The notes beneath the pieces are model-generated. The model did not search any database. It was given only the letters and a program-made list of their open reading frames with translations, and was not told where the DNA came from. From contig NZ_CP045119.1 of assembly GCF_011492945.1 (NCBI RefSeq), positions 4,154,001-4,218,000 of the forward strand: 64,000 bases of DNA, given 5' to 3'. Of the stretch, positions 9,377-18,418 are shown piece after piece. Position 1 is the first letter of the stretch. Every line of letters begins with the position of its first letter. Made by a program: the position numbers and the translations under genes. The DNA is from Rubrobacter tropicus (GTDB lineage: Bacteria > Actinomycetota > Rubrobacteria > Rubrobacterales > Rubrobacteraceae).

Positions 9377-10841
9377 GCTCGTCCACGCGGAACTCGGCCA
9401 CCCACGTCCCGTAAAACGGCCTGTAGCCGACGAGGTCGAACTCCGTCTTTAGTTTGGAGACCAGCTCCGGGGTCGGCTGCTTGTGGGACATGAAATAGAA
9501 GATCTCGCTGTACCCGTCCTCCTCTACCCGATCCATCAGGGCGGGAAAGTCCTCCGCGGTGCAGGCGTCCGCGTCCCCGCGCTCGCCCGGCACACCGTCG
9601 TTGAGGTAATAGTCCAGGCGGTCGTCGATGTCGCAGCGGACGAGGAGGGTCTGGGGGGTCTCGTTCTCGTTTATGTATGCTGCGGCTGCCCGGATCTGCT
9701 CCTTGTTCGGCTGGGAGTAGTAGCCAAGGTTGACGAAGAGGTTGAAGAGGCTCGCGGCGGCGAAAACGAGTACCAAAGACCACTGAAGAGCCGTACCGGC
9801 GGTCTTGCCCGGAAGCACGGCGGTCGTCCCGCGCGCGACCAGCAGGTACGCGGCGGGCATCGAGACGAGCAGGTTCTTGTGCGTAAGCAACTGGACCGAG
9901 GACTGGGAGAGGGCGTAGCCGACTACGAAAGGCCCGACGAACCAGGCCAGGAGAAGCAGGCCCGTCGGGAAGGGGGCCTGCTTCTCCTCCCGGCGCTTCC
10001 GGAAGAAGGAAAGGATCAGGAGCGGGACGCAGAGCGCTGCGGCCATCAACGCGAGGAGTTCGGAGCGTCCGAAAATGAAGAGGACGTAGTTGGGAAAAGT
10101 GGAGAGGGTGGCGTCTCCGATCCAGGCCCCCTGGGCCGTGCTGTTGCGCATCTGGTAGGCCATGCCTGGCAACCACGGGGCGTAGGCAAGGGAGATGGGA
10201 ATATAGATCAGGGCTATCTTCAAGGGAGCGCGGTACGCCAGAAAGACCAGCGCCGCGCCCTGAAGGAAGATCAGGAGCGCCCCGAAGTAGTGGACGTAGG
10301 CGCAGAGCGTGGCGGCCAGGATATAGGCGATGGTTTCGGCCGTGGGAAGTCTGCTTTCTTCGCGGAGGCCCCGCATCACGCCCAACCAAAGGTAGGCCGT
10401 GACTATGGAGAGCAGGATCAGGACCGAATAAGACCGCGTCTCCTGGCTGAAGTAGACGCCGGCCCAGGAGACGGCGACGAGAAGGGCCGCGATGAGCCCC
10501 TCGCGCTCGGAGTAGATCCTACGCCCGAGCAGGTACATCGCGGGTATGCAGAGCCACCCGGCGATGGCCGAAGGCAACCTCAACGCCCACTCGGAATCCC
10601 CGAAGACGTTTTGGGCGAAGTGCAGGATAATGAAGTACCCGGGCGGGTGTATGTCCTCCCGCACGTTCGAGACGACGCCGAGCACCCCGTCGGCGCGGCT
10701 GAAATACCAGCTCGCCAGCTCGTCGCTCCAAAGCGACTGGATGCCGAGACCGTAAAACCGCAAGGCCCCGCCGAGGACCATGACGGCCCCGAGCGCCAAC
10801 GGCGCCCAACTTTTTCGCAGGAACACGACGGCGTCCGACAC
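9369..10841 (-). CDS. GT-C glycosyltransferase, family 39/PMT_2-like
   Basis: 490 aa, polytopic membrane protein. The N-terminal hydrophobic segment leads to SLWSDELASWYF, the acidic loop motif of lipid-sugar-dependent GT-C enzymes, and EDIHPPGYFIILH follows as in dolichyl/undecaprenyl-phosphate mannosyl- or arabinosyltransferases. About ten further hydrophobic segments and a soluble C-terminal domain are evident. GTG 10841 is the start. It is co-transcribed with the sulfatase downstream (8-bp overlap), which suggests decoration of a cell-surface polymer; sugar and acceptor are not readable. Confidence 0.85.
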   Translation of the reverse strand: MSDAVVFLRKSWAPLALGAVMVLGGALRFYGLGIQSLWSDELASWYFSRADGVLGVVSNVREDIHPPGYFIILHFAQNVFGDSEWALRLPSAIAGWLCIPAMYLLGRRIYSEREGLIAALLVAVSWAGVYFSQETRSYSVLILLSIVTAYLWLGVMRGLREESRLPTAETIAYILAATLCAYVHYFGALLIFLQGAALVFLAYRAPLKIALIYIPISLAYAPWLPGMAYQMRNSTAQGAWIGDATLSTFPNYVLFIFGRSELLALMAAALCVPLLILSFFRKRREEKQAPFPTGLLLLAWFVGPFVVGYALSQSSVQLLTHKNLLVSMPAAYLLVARGTTAVLPGKTAGTALQWSLVLVFAAASLFNLFVNLGYYSQPNKEQIRAAAAYINENETPQTLLVRCDIDDRLDYYLNDGVPGERGDADACTAEDFPALMDRVEEDGYSEIFYFMSHKQPTPELVSKLKTEFDLVGYRPFYGTWVAEFRVDERG

Positions 10842-11093
10842 TTACGGACGCATCTCGGATTCCGGATACTTAACGGGAACACGAGGCGGACGGTTGCCGC
10901 TTTTCTCTAACGTTCGGGGCTGCAATTCTTTTGCGCTCCGTCTCTTTCGGGTGATCCCCGGCGGGGCTCGAACGGTAGGATGTTAGCGCGATCGCGGCAA
11001 CGCTATGTAAACGTTCTGTAAAATCTGTTCGAAGGCCTCTGTGGTGCTGGTAAGCTGTTCCGGTGCGGCGGCTGAGGGACACGGGGACCGGGC

Positions 11094-13235
11094 GTGCTCT
11101 CTGACCTGATCCTGACCCTCCCGGTCGCGCTCCTCGTCGGCGTGGCCCCCGGCTACTTCTGGGCTCGACTCCTCTCCCCGAACTCGGGATGGGCCGAACG
11201 CCTGGCCTGGTCGTCGGCGCTCTCCCTGAGCCTGGTTACGGTCCTCGCGTTCGCGCTGGCCAGGATTTCGGGGGGTGGCGTCACGCTCCCAATCGCCGTC
11301 GCCGCCCCGCTGGTCGTGCTCGGCGCGGGCGTCGCGGCCTTCGCCCGCTTCGGCCCGCCGAAAGGGAAAGACGAGCCACTCCTGACCCCACCACGGGGGA
11401 TGCCCGTTCCCGCGCTCGCTCTGGTGGCCGTCGCGTTCGCGCTCGTCGCGGCATCCGTCCTGCTTGACCCATCCGGGTTCTGGCTCGCCGGGGCGTGCGA
11501 GGGATGGCCCACCGGCACCTGCCGGACGGCCGGGGAGGCGCAGCGGTTCGTGCTGCCCGTAGCGCTTCTCCTGGCAGGCGCCGGGGCCGCGCACCTCGTC
11601 TTTTCCCGCCGGGACCGGGAGCCCGGCGAGACCCCGGAGACCGGACCTTCCGCGGCTCTCACGGGCGTCCGGTTCCTGCTTCCTGCGGTGCTCTTGCTCG
11701 CGCTGGTGCGGGGATATATCGGGCCGATCCTGCATGATTGGCCCTTCGTCAGGGGGCTCGACCACTACTCACACGCCGTCATGACGGACATGATGCTGAC
11801 GCGGGGGGACACGGGCTCGTACCTGGTCTATCCGCCCGGGTTCCACGTTTTCACGGCGATCATCTCGCGCCTGACCGGGTTGGAGCCGCTGGAGATCTTC
11901 CCGGTCCTCGGCCCTTCCCTGATGGTTCTTCCAGCCCTGGCCCTGTACGTGCTCGGGAACCGCCTCTGGGGCCCCGTCTACGGGATCGCCGCCGCCTTCT
12001 TCACCGTGCTAGCCGGCGGGACCTACTACTTCTACAACGACGCCATGTACCCCAACCAGGTCGCATCCCAGTTCCTGATGGTTCTCGCCGTGGTCGCCTT
12101 GCTAAAGTCCTATTCCGCGCCCACCATCCGCAACGGCCTGCTCCTCGCCGTTGTCGGTTCCGCCGTCGTCTTCTACCACCAGGTCTCGGGCCTCTACCTC
12201 GCTTCGCTGCTCGCGGTCATCGGCCTGATCTTCGTCCCGTACCTCCTCCTGCGCCACGGGCGCACCGGGCTCGTGCTGCTCGCCTCGCTGGCCCTGCTCG
12301 GCCTTCTATCGGTCGCCTACGCCTGGGATACCTACGATCTGGGACGGGAGATGGCCGGGCTCATAGGAGCGTCAGAGGCCGCTGGCACGACCTCGGACGT
12401 CGGCGCCGTCTTCGGCTCGCAGCCGGCATACAGCGTGGGGTCCTTGATCGGGGCGATACTCTCCCAGCCCGTCGCCTGGCTCGGCCTGCTCGGCGCCCTC
12501 TTGCTACTCGCCGATCCGGCAAGACGGCCGCGGGAGGTGCTCGTGCGCGCCACGCTGCTTGCGTGGGTCCTGATCCTGTTCGCCGGCAGCCGGACCTCCC
12601 TGAGTGGCTTCCCCCAACGCTTCGGCCGGGACCTCGGCATCCCGCTCTCCCTGCTCGGGGCCCTGGCTTTCGTGGTCCTTCTGGCAACGCTGCTCAAGAG
12701 ACGAAGCTCCGGGCCAGCGGTCTTCGCCGGCTCGATGGCCGTGCTCCTGGCGGTCTCGCTCGTGGGCCTGCGCGGGGCACAAAGCTTCGACCAGGCCGCC
12801 GGAGAGAGCCCCCACCTCTTGATGTCATCCGGCATCGCCGAGGCCGGAGAATGGCTGGCGGCGCGCAACGAGGGCGGGAACATCATGGTCAGCCCGCAGG
12901 AGAACCAGGTGCCGAGCCGCATGATGCTCGCCATGGGCCACTACGACGCGCTCCAGTCCTACCCCGAGAACGGCATCAGGGACCCCAGGCACATGCCCCC
13001 CTCGGGCCCCGACCCCCTATGGGACACCCTCTGGGTCATGTACCACCCGGTCGGGGAGAAGACGCAAGACCTCCTCGAAAAACACGACGTACGATACGTG
13101 GTGCTGTACAAGAAGATGCCGGACCGTCCGGTTACGCCCTTCTGGAGGCTCTTCGAGCCACAGGTCGACCTCTACGAAAACGTCTTCGAGAACGAAGCCG
13201 TCCTGATAGTGAGACCCCGCCTCAGCGGGGTCTAG
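11094..13235 (+). CDS. Polytopic membrane protein, GT-C-like (DUF6541-type)
   Basis: 713 aa with many hydrophobic segments over the first 550 residues and a soluble C-terminal part. RGLDHYSHAVMTDMMLTRGDTGSYLVYPPGFH around residues 220-260 has the acidic loop and PPGFH pattern typical of GT-C type transferases. It is divergent from the GT-C/sulfatase pair and upstream of the formylglycine enzyme. GTG 11094 was chosen; a TAAGCT box at 11051 could also serve a tiny 13-codon ORF at 11063-11104 overlapping this start. Function beyond sugar-lipid transfer is inference. Confidence 0.7.
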   Translation: MLSDLILTLPVALLVGVAPGYFWARLLSPNSGWAERLAWSSALSLSLVTVLAFALARISGGGVTLPIAVAAPLVVLGAGVAAFARFGPPKGKDEPLLTPPRGMPVPALALVAVAFALVAASVLLDPSGFWLAGACEGWPTGTCRTAGEAQRFVLPVALLLAGAGAAHLVFSRRDREPGETPETGPSAALTGVRFLLPAVLLLALVRGYIGPILHDWPFVRGLDHYSHAVMTDMMLTRGDTGSYLVYPPGFHVFTAIISRLTGLEPLEIFPVLGPSLMVLPALALYVLGNRLWGPVYGIAAAFFTVLAGGTYYFYNDAMYPNQVASQFLMVLAVVALLKSYSAPTIRNGLLLAVVGSAVVFYHQVSGLYLASLLAVIGLIFVPYLLLRHGRTGLVLLASLALLGLLSVAYAWDTYDLGREMAGLIGASEAAGTTSDVGAVFGSQPAYSVGSLIGAILSQPVAWLGLLGALLLLADPARRPREVLVRATLLAWVLILFAGSRTSLSGFPQRFGRDLGIPLSLLGALAFVVLLATLLKRRSSGPAVFAGSMAVLLAVSLVGLRGAQSFDQAAGESPHLLMSSGIAEAGEWLAARNEGGNIMVSPQENQVPSRMMLAMGHYDALQSYPENGIRDPRHMPPSGPDPLWDTLWVMYHPVGEKTQDLLEKHDVRYVVLYKKMPDRPVTPFWRLFEPQVDLYENVFENEAVLIVRPRLSGV
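13212..13233 (+). terminator. Hairpin ending on the stop codon
   Basis: AGACCCCGC and GCGGGGTCT form a perfect 9-bp stem with loop CTCA. The 3' arm reaches the T of the TAG stop of the membrane protein gene, so the hairpin lies inside the last codons. A weak repeat with CAGC words and TTTTTGG follows to 13276. Confidence 0.55.
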
Positions 13236-13293
13236 CTGGTCAGCATTTCAGCCGGTCGGCTTGTCAGCTTTTTGGAGGTGTTGGTAGGCTATT

Positions 13294-14304
13294 GTGGCGG
13301 GGTCTCGGTACGGTGATGATGGGAGGATGCTGGGTAGTAGGGAGAAGCGACGAGAACCGCGGCAGGGCGAGTCCTCGTGCTGCGTGCCCACGCGGTCCTC
13401 GGGGGAGGTCTCGCGGGCGCCGGGGCCATCGATAGACACGCGCCCTACGCCAGGGATGGTCCGGCTCCCCGGCGGCGAGTTCCTAATGGGCGCGGACGAC
13501 GGCAAGGGTTTCCCGCGGGACGGCGAGGGTCCCGTCCGAAGGGTCAGGCTCTCGCCGTTTTCCATCTCCCCCCACGCGACGACGAACGCCGAGTTCTCCC
13601 GCTTCGTGGAGGAGACCGGCCACAGGACCGAGGCCGAAGAGTTCGGCTGGTCCTTCGTCTTCTACGGGTTCGTGCAGCCTGGCGCGAAGGTGAAGGGCAT
13701 GATCGGGGACGCCCCCTGGTGGAAGGGCGTCGACGGCGCCTACTGGCGGGAACCGGAGGGACCCGGATCGGGCATAGACGGCCGCATGGACCACCCCGTC
13801 GTCCACGTTTCGCACGACGACGCCGTTGCCTACTGCGCCTGGGCGGGCGTGCGGCTACCGACGGAGGCCGAGTGGGAGTACGCCGCCAGGGGCGGCCTAA
13901 AGGGACGTCGCTTTCCCTGGGGCAACACCCTGACCCCGAACGGGGAGCACCGCTGCAACATCTGGCAGGGCGAGTTCCCGACCCGCAACACCGCCGAGGA
14001 CGGTTACGGGGGCACCTGCTCGGTCGACGCCTTCCCGCCCAACGGCTTCGGGCTCCACAACGTCTCCGGCAACGTGTGGGAGTGGTGCTCGGACTGGTTC
14101 AGCGCTACGTTCCACAGGGACGGCGGCAAGGGCGTTCGGGAAGATCCCTCCGGGCCGCAGAAGGGGACGGTCAGGGTGATCCGGGGCGGCTCCTACCTGT
14201 GCCACAAGTCCTACTGCAACCGCTACCGGGTGGCTGCCCGCTCGTCCAACACCCCCGACTCGTCCACCGCCAACACGGGCTTCCGCTGCGCGGCCGATGG
14301 CTAG
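13294..14304 (+). CDS. Formylglycine-generating enzyme
   Basis: 336 aa. FGE-sulfatase domain from [16 protein letters not shown] (near residue 55) to the end. It oxidises the CxPxR cysteine of sulfatases to formylglycine, using O2 and copper. The catalytic pair is intact in [19 protein letters not shown] near 300, and the neighbouring [18 protein letters not shown] is nearly that of the human enzyme. GTG 13294 is a guess; ATG 13327 is possible, and the first 50 residues (with a CC pair) are poorly constrained. It would activate the sulfatase at 7790-9376, whose motif is CVPSR. Confidence 0.95.
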   Translation: MAGSRYGDDGRMLGSREKRREPRQGESSCCVPTRSSGEVSRAPGPSIDTRPTPGMVRLPGGEFLMGADDGKGFPRDGEGPVRRVRLSPFSISPHATTNAEFSRFVEETGHRTEAEEFGWSFVFYGFVQPGAKVKGMIGDAPWWKGVDGAYWREPEGPGSGIDGRMDHPVVHVSHDDAVAYCAWAGVRLPTEAEWEYAARGGLKGRRFPWGNTLTPNGEHRCNIWQGEFPTRNTAEDGYGGTCSVDAFPPNGFGLHNVSGNVWEWCSDWFSATFHRDGGKGVREDPSGPQKGTVRVIRGGSYLCHKSYCNRYRVAARSSNTPDSSTANTGFRCAADG

Positions 14305-14872
14305 CATCGCGCTGCCGTTCGCGTTGCGCGGTCTCGACGGCCTCGTGACGGTGGAGAGGGTCGTTAACGACGATCCGCGGCGCTGGGGCTACGACGTGCT
14401 TGGAAGATTCCCGGCGGACCAGGCCGAGGGCTTCCCGGTGGTCAGGGCCTCGGTGGGCTACCCCGCCGAGGGCTACCGCTCCGCGATGGGTTGGATCCAG
14501 CTCGTGTACCACGGCGAGGACCCGGAGAACCCCGAGGTTCTGGTGGACCTGCCCCCGCAGCACGCCGACGCGGGCACGCCCTACGCATTCTGGGGGTTCT
14601 GCCCGTCCTTCTTCGACGCCCCGTCCACGCGGCAGGCAGATATTCACTGGGTCGCGGACGCGTTTTTGGCGACGAGTCCCGACGCGCTCATGACCCGTAC
14701 GGTCATGCCGGTCTGCGGCTTCAGGTGGGGGTACGCCACCACCCGAAAACCGCCCGTGCTGTCGCCGCTGGAGCGGGTCGGGGCCGAAGCCTGGGACCGG
14801 GCACGCGCCGCGCTGATCGAACGCTGCCCGGGCTGGGAATTCCTCGAAGCCGACGAGGCTTTCGGCGTCTAA
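14297..14872 (+). CDS. Conserved-looking protein of unknown function
   Basis: 191 aa, soluble, not recognised. The ATG overlaps the end of the formylglycine enzyme gene by 8 bp, so the two are co-translated. Visible features: an N-terminal half rich in Gly/Tyr and aromatic clusters ([36 protein letters not shown]), and Cys residues at [15 protein letters not shown] and RCPGWEF. The tight coupling suggests a role with sulfatase maturation or an adjacent process, but nothing in the sequence proves it. Its TAA stop opens mosaic repeat R3. Confidence 0.7.
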   Translation: MASIALPFALRGLDGLVTVERVVNDDPRRWGYDVLGRFPADQAEGFPVVRASVGYPAEGYRSAMGWIQLVYHGEDPENPEVLVDLPPQHADAGTPYAFWGFCPSFFDAPSTRQADIHWVADAFLATSPDALMTRTVMPVCGFRWGYATTRKPPVLSPLERVGAEAWDRARAALIERCPGWEFLEADEAFGV

Positions 14873-15010
14873 AGCGGTTTGCAGAGAGTTAGAACCTCTT
14901 TACAAGGCTATCAGCGGTCGGCTTTCAGCAAGAACAAAAAAGCCGACCGCTGATGGCTGATAGCTGACGGCGCGGATCGCGGTGGCTCAACGCCACCGCG
15001 ATCCGCTCTA
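14870..15010. repeat. Mosaic intergenic repeat, copy R3
   Basis: Starts with the stop codon as TAAAGCGGTTTGCA. It contains a perfect 16-bp stem, 14910-14925 with 14939-14954, around the core loop CAGCAAGAACAAA, then GGCTGATAGC, then a perfect 15-bp stem (GCGGATCGCGGTGGC at 14972-14986 with 14992-15006, loop TCAAC). It ends in the stop codon of the convergent small gene (TAG-AGCGG on the minus strand). Confidence 0.88.
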
Positions 15011-15229
15011 AGCGGGATCGGCCCCTTCTCGGGATCGCCGGCCCTTCTCCCTGGCCCGTTCGATGTACTTCTCCGCGGCCTCCGGGTTGTTGTAGCTGAG
15101 GACTCCGCCGGTCATGGGGTTGTTGATCTCGTAGTGTCCCCCGGCCTCGTGGTCGATGATGACCGGATAGTAGCGGTCGCCCACCTTCTTTATGCCGTAC
15201 TCCGTGACGCCCCTGTTCTCGTCTTCCAT
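15008..15229 (-). CDS. Small hypothetical protein
   Basis: 73 aa, acidic start then mixed. Not recognised. The central stretch GDRYYPVIIDHEAGGHYEINNP looks like a compact beta-rich fold, and the C-terminus is charged and probably helical. ATG 15229 has an AAGGAGA SD 7 nt upstream, which supports translation. No membrane segment or cysteine. The stop lies in mosaic repeat R3. Confidence 0.6.
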   Translation of the reverse strand: MEDENRGVTEYGIKKVGDRYYPVIIDHEAGGHYEINNPMTGGVLSYNNPEAAEKYIERAREKGRRSREGADPA

Positions 15230-15349
15230 ACCGTCTCCTTCCGTCGTGCGAAGTTACCACACGGTCTTTTCGTCCGAGGTTCCGGTTTAAATATCGGGCG
15301 TAGTTGGTAGGGTTTAGGTTCGTAATGCACGCTCCGAACGGGAGAAGGC

Positions 15350-15655
15350 ATGATCACGGTAACCGAAGAAGCCAGGGAGCTCTTCCTGAGCGTCGAGCGT
15401 CCCGAGGGGACCATCTTGCGCCTCGACCCGGTGATGGACGAGAGCACGGGCGAGACCCAGATCGGGCTCTCCGCGGGCGAACCGCAGGGCGACGACCAGG
15501 TAGTCGAGCACGAAGGCGAGAGCCTACTGCACATCGCCGGCCCCGTCAGCGAAGCCCTCGACGGCAGCACCCTGAACCTAGTGGACACCCCCGACGGCCC
15601 GGCCATAGGCCTCGCCACTCCCGACCAGGGTCCGTCCGTCAACGGGTCCTCGTAG
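15350..15655 (+). CDS. HesB/IscA-fold-like small protein lacking cysteines
   Basis: 101 aa. ITVTEEARELFLSV at the start and a later VVEHEGESLLHIAGPVSEALDGSTLNLVD follow the A-type scaffold (HesB/IscA) layout, where the target would be Cys-G-Cys. None of the three cluster-binding cysteines is present, so it cannot bind Fe-S in the usual way. SD GGGAGAAGG precedes ATG 15350 closely. It is divergent from the small gene at 15229. Assignment to the fold is tentative. Confidence 0.5.
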   Translation: MITVTEEARELFLSVERPEGTILRLDPVMDESTGETQIGLSAGEPQGDDQVVEHEGESLLHIAGPVSEALDGSTLNLVDTPDGPAIGLATPDQGPSVNGSS

Positions 15656-15743
15656 AGACGCACCACCGGGACGCCATCACGAGGCGGGCGTCGGTCTCGG
15701 ACGTGCCGCGATCAACCGCGAACGGCACGGGGCCGGCGTCTTC

Positions 15744-16214
15744 TCAACGGAGGTCCCTCCGAAATAACACCTTCTCCTTACCGTCACCGTCGTAGTCCGA
15801 GTGGACGCTCACGCCGTCCGTTTCTAGATCCCCCTCCACCACCTCGAAACCCATCCGCCCGTGAAAGGCAACGGACCCTTTGTTGACCGGGGAGGTGATG
15901 GCCCGCACCGAACGGCACCCCCGGCGGCGGACCTCCCCGAAGAATTCCTCGTACAACCGGCGCCCGAGCCCACCCGGCCTGTGCCCCGGATGGACCCCGA
16001 CGAAGTGAACGTAGGCCTCCTCGCCGTGACTCCCGACGATGCCCACCAGAAACGCGACCAGCTCGCCGTCCTCCTCGACAGCGAAGCTCGTCTCCCGGAA
16101 GAGCCGGAAGAAGAGGCGCGGCAGCTTATCCGCCACGCGGCGCCCGCCCCACCATCCATCGACGACGGCGACGACGGCCGCGTGGTCCGATTCGCGGAGC
16201 TCCCTGAACTTCAT
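15744..16214 (-). CDS. GNAT family N-acetyltransferase
   Basis: 156 aa. The acetyl-CoA-binding turn is at VHPGHRPGGLGRRLYEEFF (about residues 74-92), preceded by the strand AYVHFVGV, with the terminal GFEVVEGD beta bulge. Substrate unknown. The start ATG 16214 has a TATAGA box 9 nt upstream (16224-16229) and AGGGG just before it. Convergent with the HesB-like gene, 88 bp away. Confidence 0.82.
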   Translation of the reverse strand: MKFRELRESDHAAVVAVVDGWWGGRRVADKLPRLFFRLFRETSFAVEEDGELVAFLVGIVGSHGEEAYVHFVGVHPGHRPGGLGRRLYEEFFGEVRRRGCRSVRAITSPVNKGSVAFHGRMGFEVVEGDLETDGVSVHSDYDGDGKEKVLFRRDLR

Positions 16215-16271
16215 ACCCCTGAGTCTATAGGCGACGCCTGTGGATCGCCCGGGGCGGTCTTCGAAACGTCT

Positions 16272-16676
16272 TCAGACGGCCTGCGTCAGCGCGGCGACCT
16301 CGGCGGGGTCCAGGGGTTCGCGGCGTGAGGTCCCGAGGGTAACGCGCCGGACGAAGCCCGCGCCCACGAGCTTCGGGCTGTAGGAGGGGAACGTGTGGAG
16401 AAAGTACTTGCCCGGGCCGCGGCGGCGGGCCGGGCGGTGCTCGATCCAGAGTACAGGACGCGCAAGGTCGGGCAGACCGTCTGGAAAGTGGTCCCGGATG
16501 ACCTCGGCCGCCAGGTAGCCGGTCGTCTCCTTCGTGACGGCGCCCCCGACCTCGGGAAGCGCCTCGCAGACCACGACCGGCGCGTCGCCACCTGCGCCTT
16601 TGTAGACCCGGATCCAACAGCAAGAACCGAGCCCGTAACCGGTCCGGTAGTGCATGTACTCGTGCGTGAGGTTCAT
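16272..16676 (-). CDS. Hypothetical protein
   Basis: 134 aa, not recognised. It opens HEYMHYRTGYGLGSCCWIRVYKG, with HxxMHY and adjacent cysteines, and has RPARRRGPGKYFLHTFPSYSPK in the second half. No signal peptide or membrane helix. SD GGGAGG lies 5 nt before ATG 16676, so translation is well supported. It follows the epimerase gene on the same strand by 24 bp and is probably in its operon. Confidence 0.65.
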   Translation of the reverse strand: MNLTHEYMHYRTGYGLGSCCWIRVYKGAGGDAPVVVCEALPEVGGAVTKETTGYLAAEVIRDHFPDGLPDLARPVLWIEHRPARRRGPGKYFLHTFPSYSPKLVGAGFVRRVTLGTSRREPLDPAEVAALTQAV

Positions 16677-16700
16677 ACCACCTCCCTCTTTCCCGTGCCC

Positions 16701-17684
16701 CTACAGGTTGGACCCCCGCCAGGCCCGGAGCAACTCCCGCTCCCGATCTCGCGCCATACCCGCCTCGATCCCAGCCTCGTGACCATCGCCTTCGAGAGCG
16801 CCGCGAACGGTCTCGGTCAGCGGCCTGAAGGCGAGCCCGGCCCTCAAAGCCTCGTCCACGCTTACGGAGAGGATGCCGGCCATCTCTTCGGGGACCCAGA
16901 ACGGCAACTCTTCCCACGTCCGCACGCCCGCGTCGAGAAGGAACTCTTCGGGGGTCCACACGAACCCGGCGTCGCTGCCCGTGGCCTCGCGGATACCTTC
17001 CAGCATCCCGCGCATGGTGAGCTCATACTCGGGGCCCGTGGCGTTGTACACGCCCGTGCTTCGGCCCTCCGCCATGCGCAGCATCCAGCCCGCCAGGTCG
17101 CGGACGTCGATGAGTTGCACCGGCCTGTCGGGGTCCCCGGGGGCCAGGATCTCTCCCCCTTCCGCGACCCGACGGCACCAGTAGGAGAAACGGTTCGTGC
17201 GGTCGTTCGGGCCGACGATCATGCCGGGGCGGACCACGAGCGTCCGCCCCGGCATCGCGGCCTCGGCCGCCCGCTCGCACCCGATCTTCAACTCCCCGTA
17301 GAGCTCGATACTCGACTCCTCCGGCTCGGGGTCCGGCGGCGCGAGCACCGGCGCGCCCTCGTCCATGCCCACGCGCCCGAAATCCCCGTAGACGGAGATG
17401 CTCGATACGAACGTGTAATGCTCGACCGACTCGGCCAGGAGCCCGGCCGAAGCCCGCACGTCGCGGGACAGGTAACCGCTCGTGTCGATGGCCGCGCTCC
17501 AGCTTCGCCCCCGCAGCGCGGAGAGGTCTCCCGCGCGCTCTCCGCGCAACTCCTCGACGTCGGGGAACGGGCCGGGGTTGCTCTTCCCCCGGTTGAAGAG
17601 CGTGACGCGGTGGCCACGTTCGAGCGCCGCGCGGGTGAGGTGAAGGCCGAGGAACCTGCTGCCGCCCAGGATCAGGAGGTCCAC
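16701..17684 (-). CDS. NAD-dependent epimerase/dehydratase (extended SDR)
   Basis: 327 aa. The Rossmann motif is degenerate but clear: LILGGSRFLGLHLTRAALERG at the N-terminus (GGSxFLG, as in extended SDRs), followed by TFVSSISVYG and the catalytic YGELK near residue 149. It would act on a nucleotide sugar or similar. GTG 17684 follows the phosphoesterase stop directly, so the genes are coupled. The last 40 residues are highly charged. Confidence 0.85.
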   Translation of the reverse strand: MDLLILGGSRFLGLHLTRAALERGHRVTLFNRGKSNPGPFPDVEELRGERAGDLSALRGRSWSAAIDTSGYLSRDVRASAGLLAESVEHYTFVSSISVYGDFGRVGMDEGAPVLAPPDPEPEESSIELYGELKIGCERAAEAAMPGRTLVVRPGMIVGPNDRTNRFSYWCRRVAEGGEILAPGDPDRPVQLIDVRDLAGWMLRMAEGRSTGVYNATGPEYELTMRGMLEGIREATGSDAGFVWTPEEFLLDAGVRTWEELPFWVPEEMAGILSVSVDEALRAGLAFRPLTETVRGALEGDGHEAGIEAGMARDRERELLRAWRGSNL

Positions 17685-18383
17685 CTACGCCTCCTTCCAA
17701 AGTCCGGCCCACCATCCCGCGTGCGGCATGCCGCTGTCCAAGGCTTCGCGCCGGATCTTCTCCGTGTCGAGTGGCAGCCGGCGCAACTCCACCGCCAGAC
17801 GTCTGTCCTCGAGATCGACGAGCGCGTACTCCGCCACCGGCGGATTCAGCCCGACGCTGCCAGGGTTGATCAGCGTGGTCTCTCCGTACTGCCTCACGAA
17901 TTGCTCGTGCGTGTGCCCGCCGGCCATCACGGCGGTCTCGCGTTCGGAGAACATACGGGCCAACTCCTCTTCCGGGGTCGTGACGATGATGCTGTCGTCG
18001 AACGAGAGCGGCGAGCCGTGGAAGCACAGAAGCTCGCGGCCAGAACCGAGCGAAATCTCCAGCGTCGGTTGGAACTCGCGCAGGTAGTCGAGGTGCTCGG
18101 GCGCGAGTTGCTCGGCGCACCAGCGGTCGATCTCGACGATCCTGCGCCCCTCCTCGTCTCTGGCGTCTGGTGTTTCCCGCAACAGCTCGTCGTCCGCGTT
18201 TCCCATAACGACGGGGCACCCGACCCCGCGCAGGCGTTCGACGGTCTCGCGCGGTTGCGGGCCGGTGGCGGCCACGTCGCCGAGGCACAGAACGCGGTCG
18301 GGACGCCCGCGATAGAGGTCTTCGAGCACGGTCTCCAGGGCGGTCAGGTTGCCGTGGAGGTCCGAGATCAGGGCTACCCGCAC
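17685..18383 (-). CDS. Metallophosphoesterase, YfcE/MJ0936-like
   Basis: 232 aa. Calcineurin-like metal sites in order: ISDLHGN (residue 6-12), CLGDVAATG, GNADDE, CFHGSP and GGHTHEQ near 170. These bind two metals and hydrolyse phosphomono- or diesters. GTG 18383 has GGGAGGA 7 nt upstream. It abuts the epimerase gene with no gap and is 35 bp after clpP, so all three may be one transcript. Confidence 0.88.
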   Translation of the reverse strand: MRVALISDLHGNLTALETVLEDLYRGRPDRVLCLGDVAATGPQPRETVERLRGVGCPVVMGNADDELLRETPDARDEEGRRIVEIDRWCAEQLAPEHLDYLREFQPTLEISLGSGRELLCFHGSPLSFDDSIIVTTPEEELARMFSERETAVMAGGHTHEQFVRQYGETTLINPGSVGLNPPVAEYALVDLEDRRLAVELRRLPLDTEKIRREALDSGMPHAGWWAGLWKEA

Positions 18384-18418
18384 GAGCGTCTCCTCCCGTA
18401 GGCCCGATTCGGGCCTCG

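Noticed and set aside
10950-10985. tRNA-like T-arm (TTCGAGCCCCGCC on the minus strand)
   Set aside because: No pairing T stem and no matching acceptor or anticodon arm nearby.
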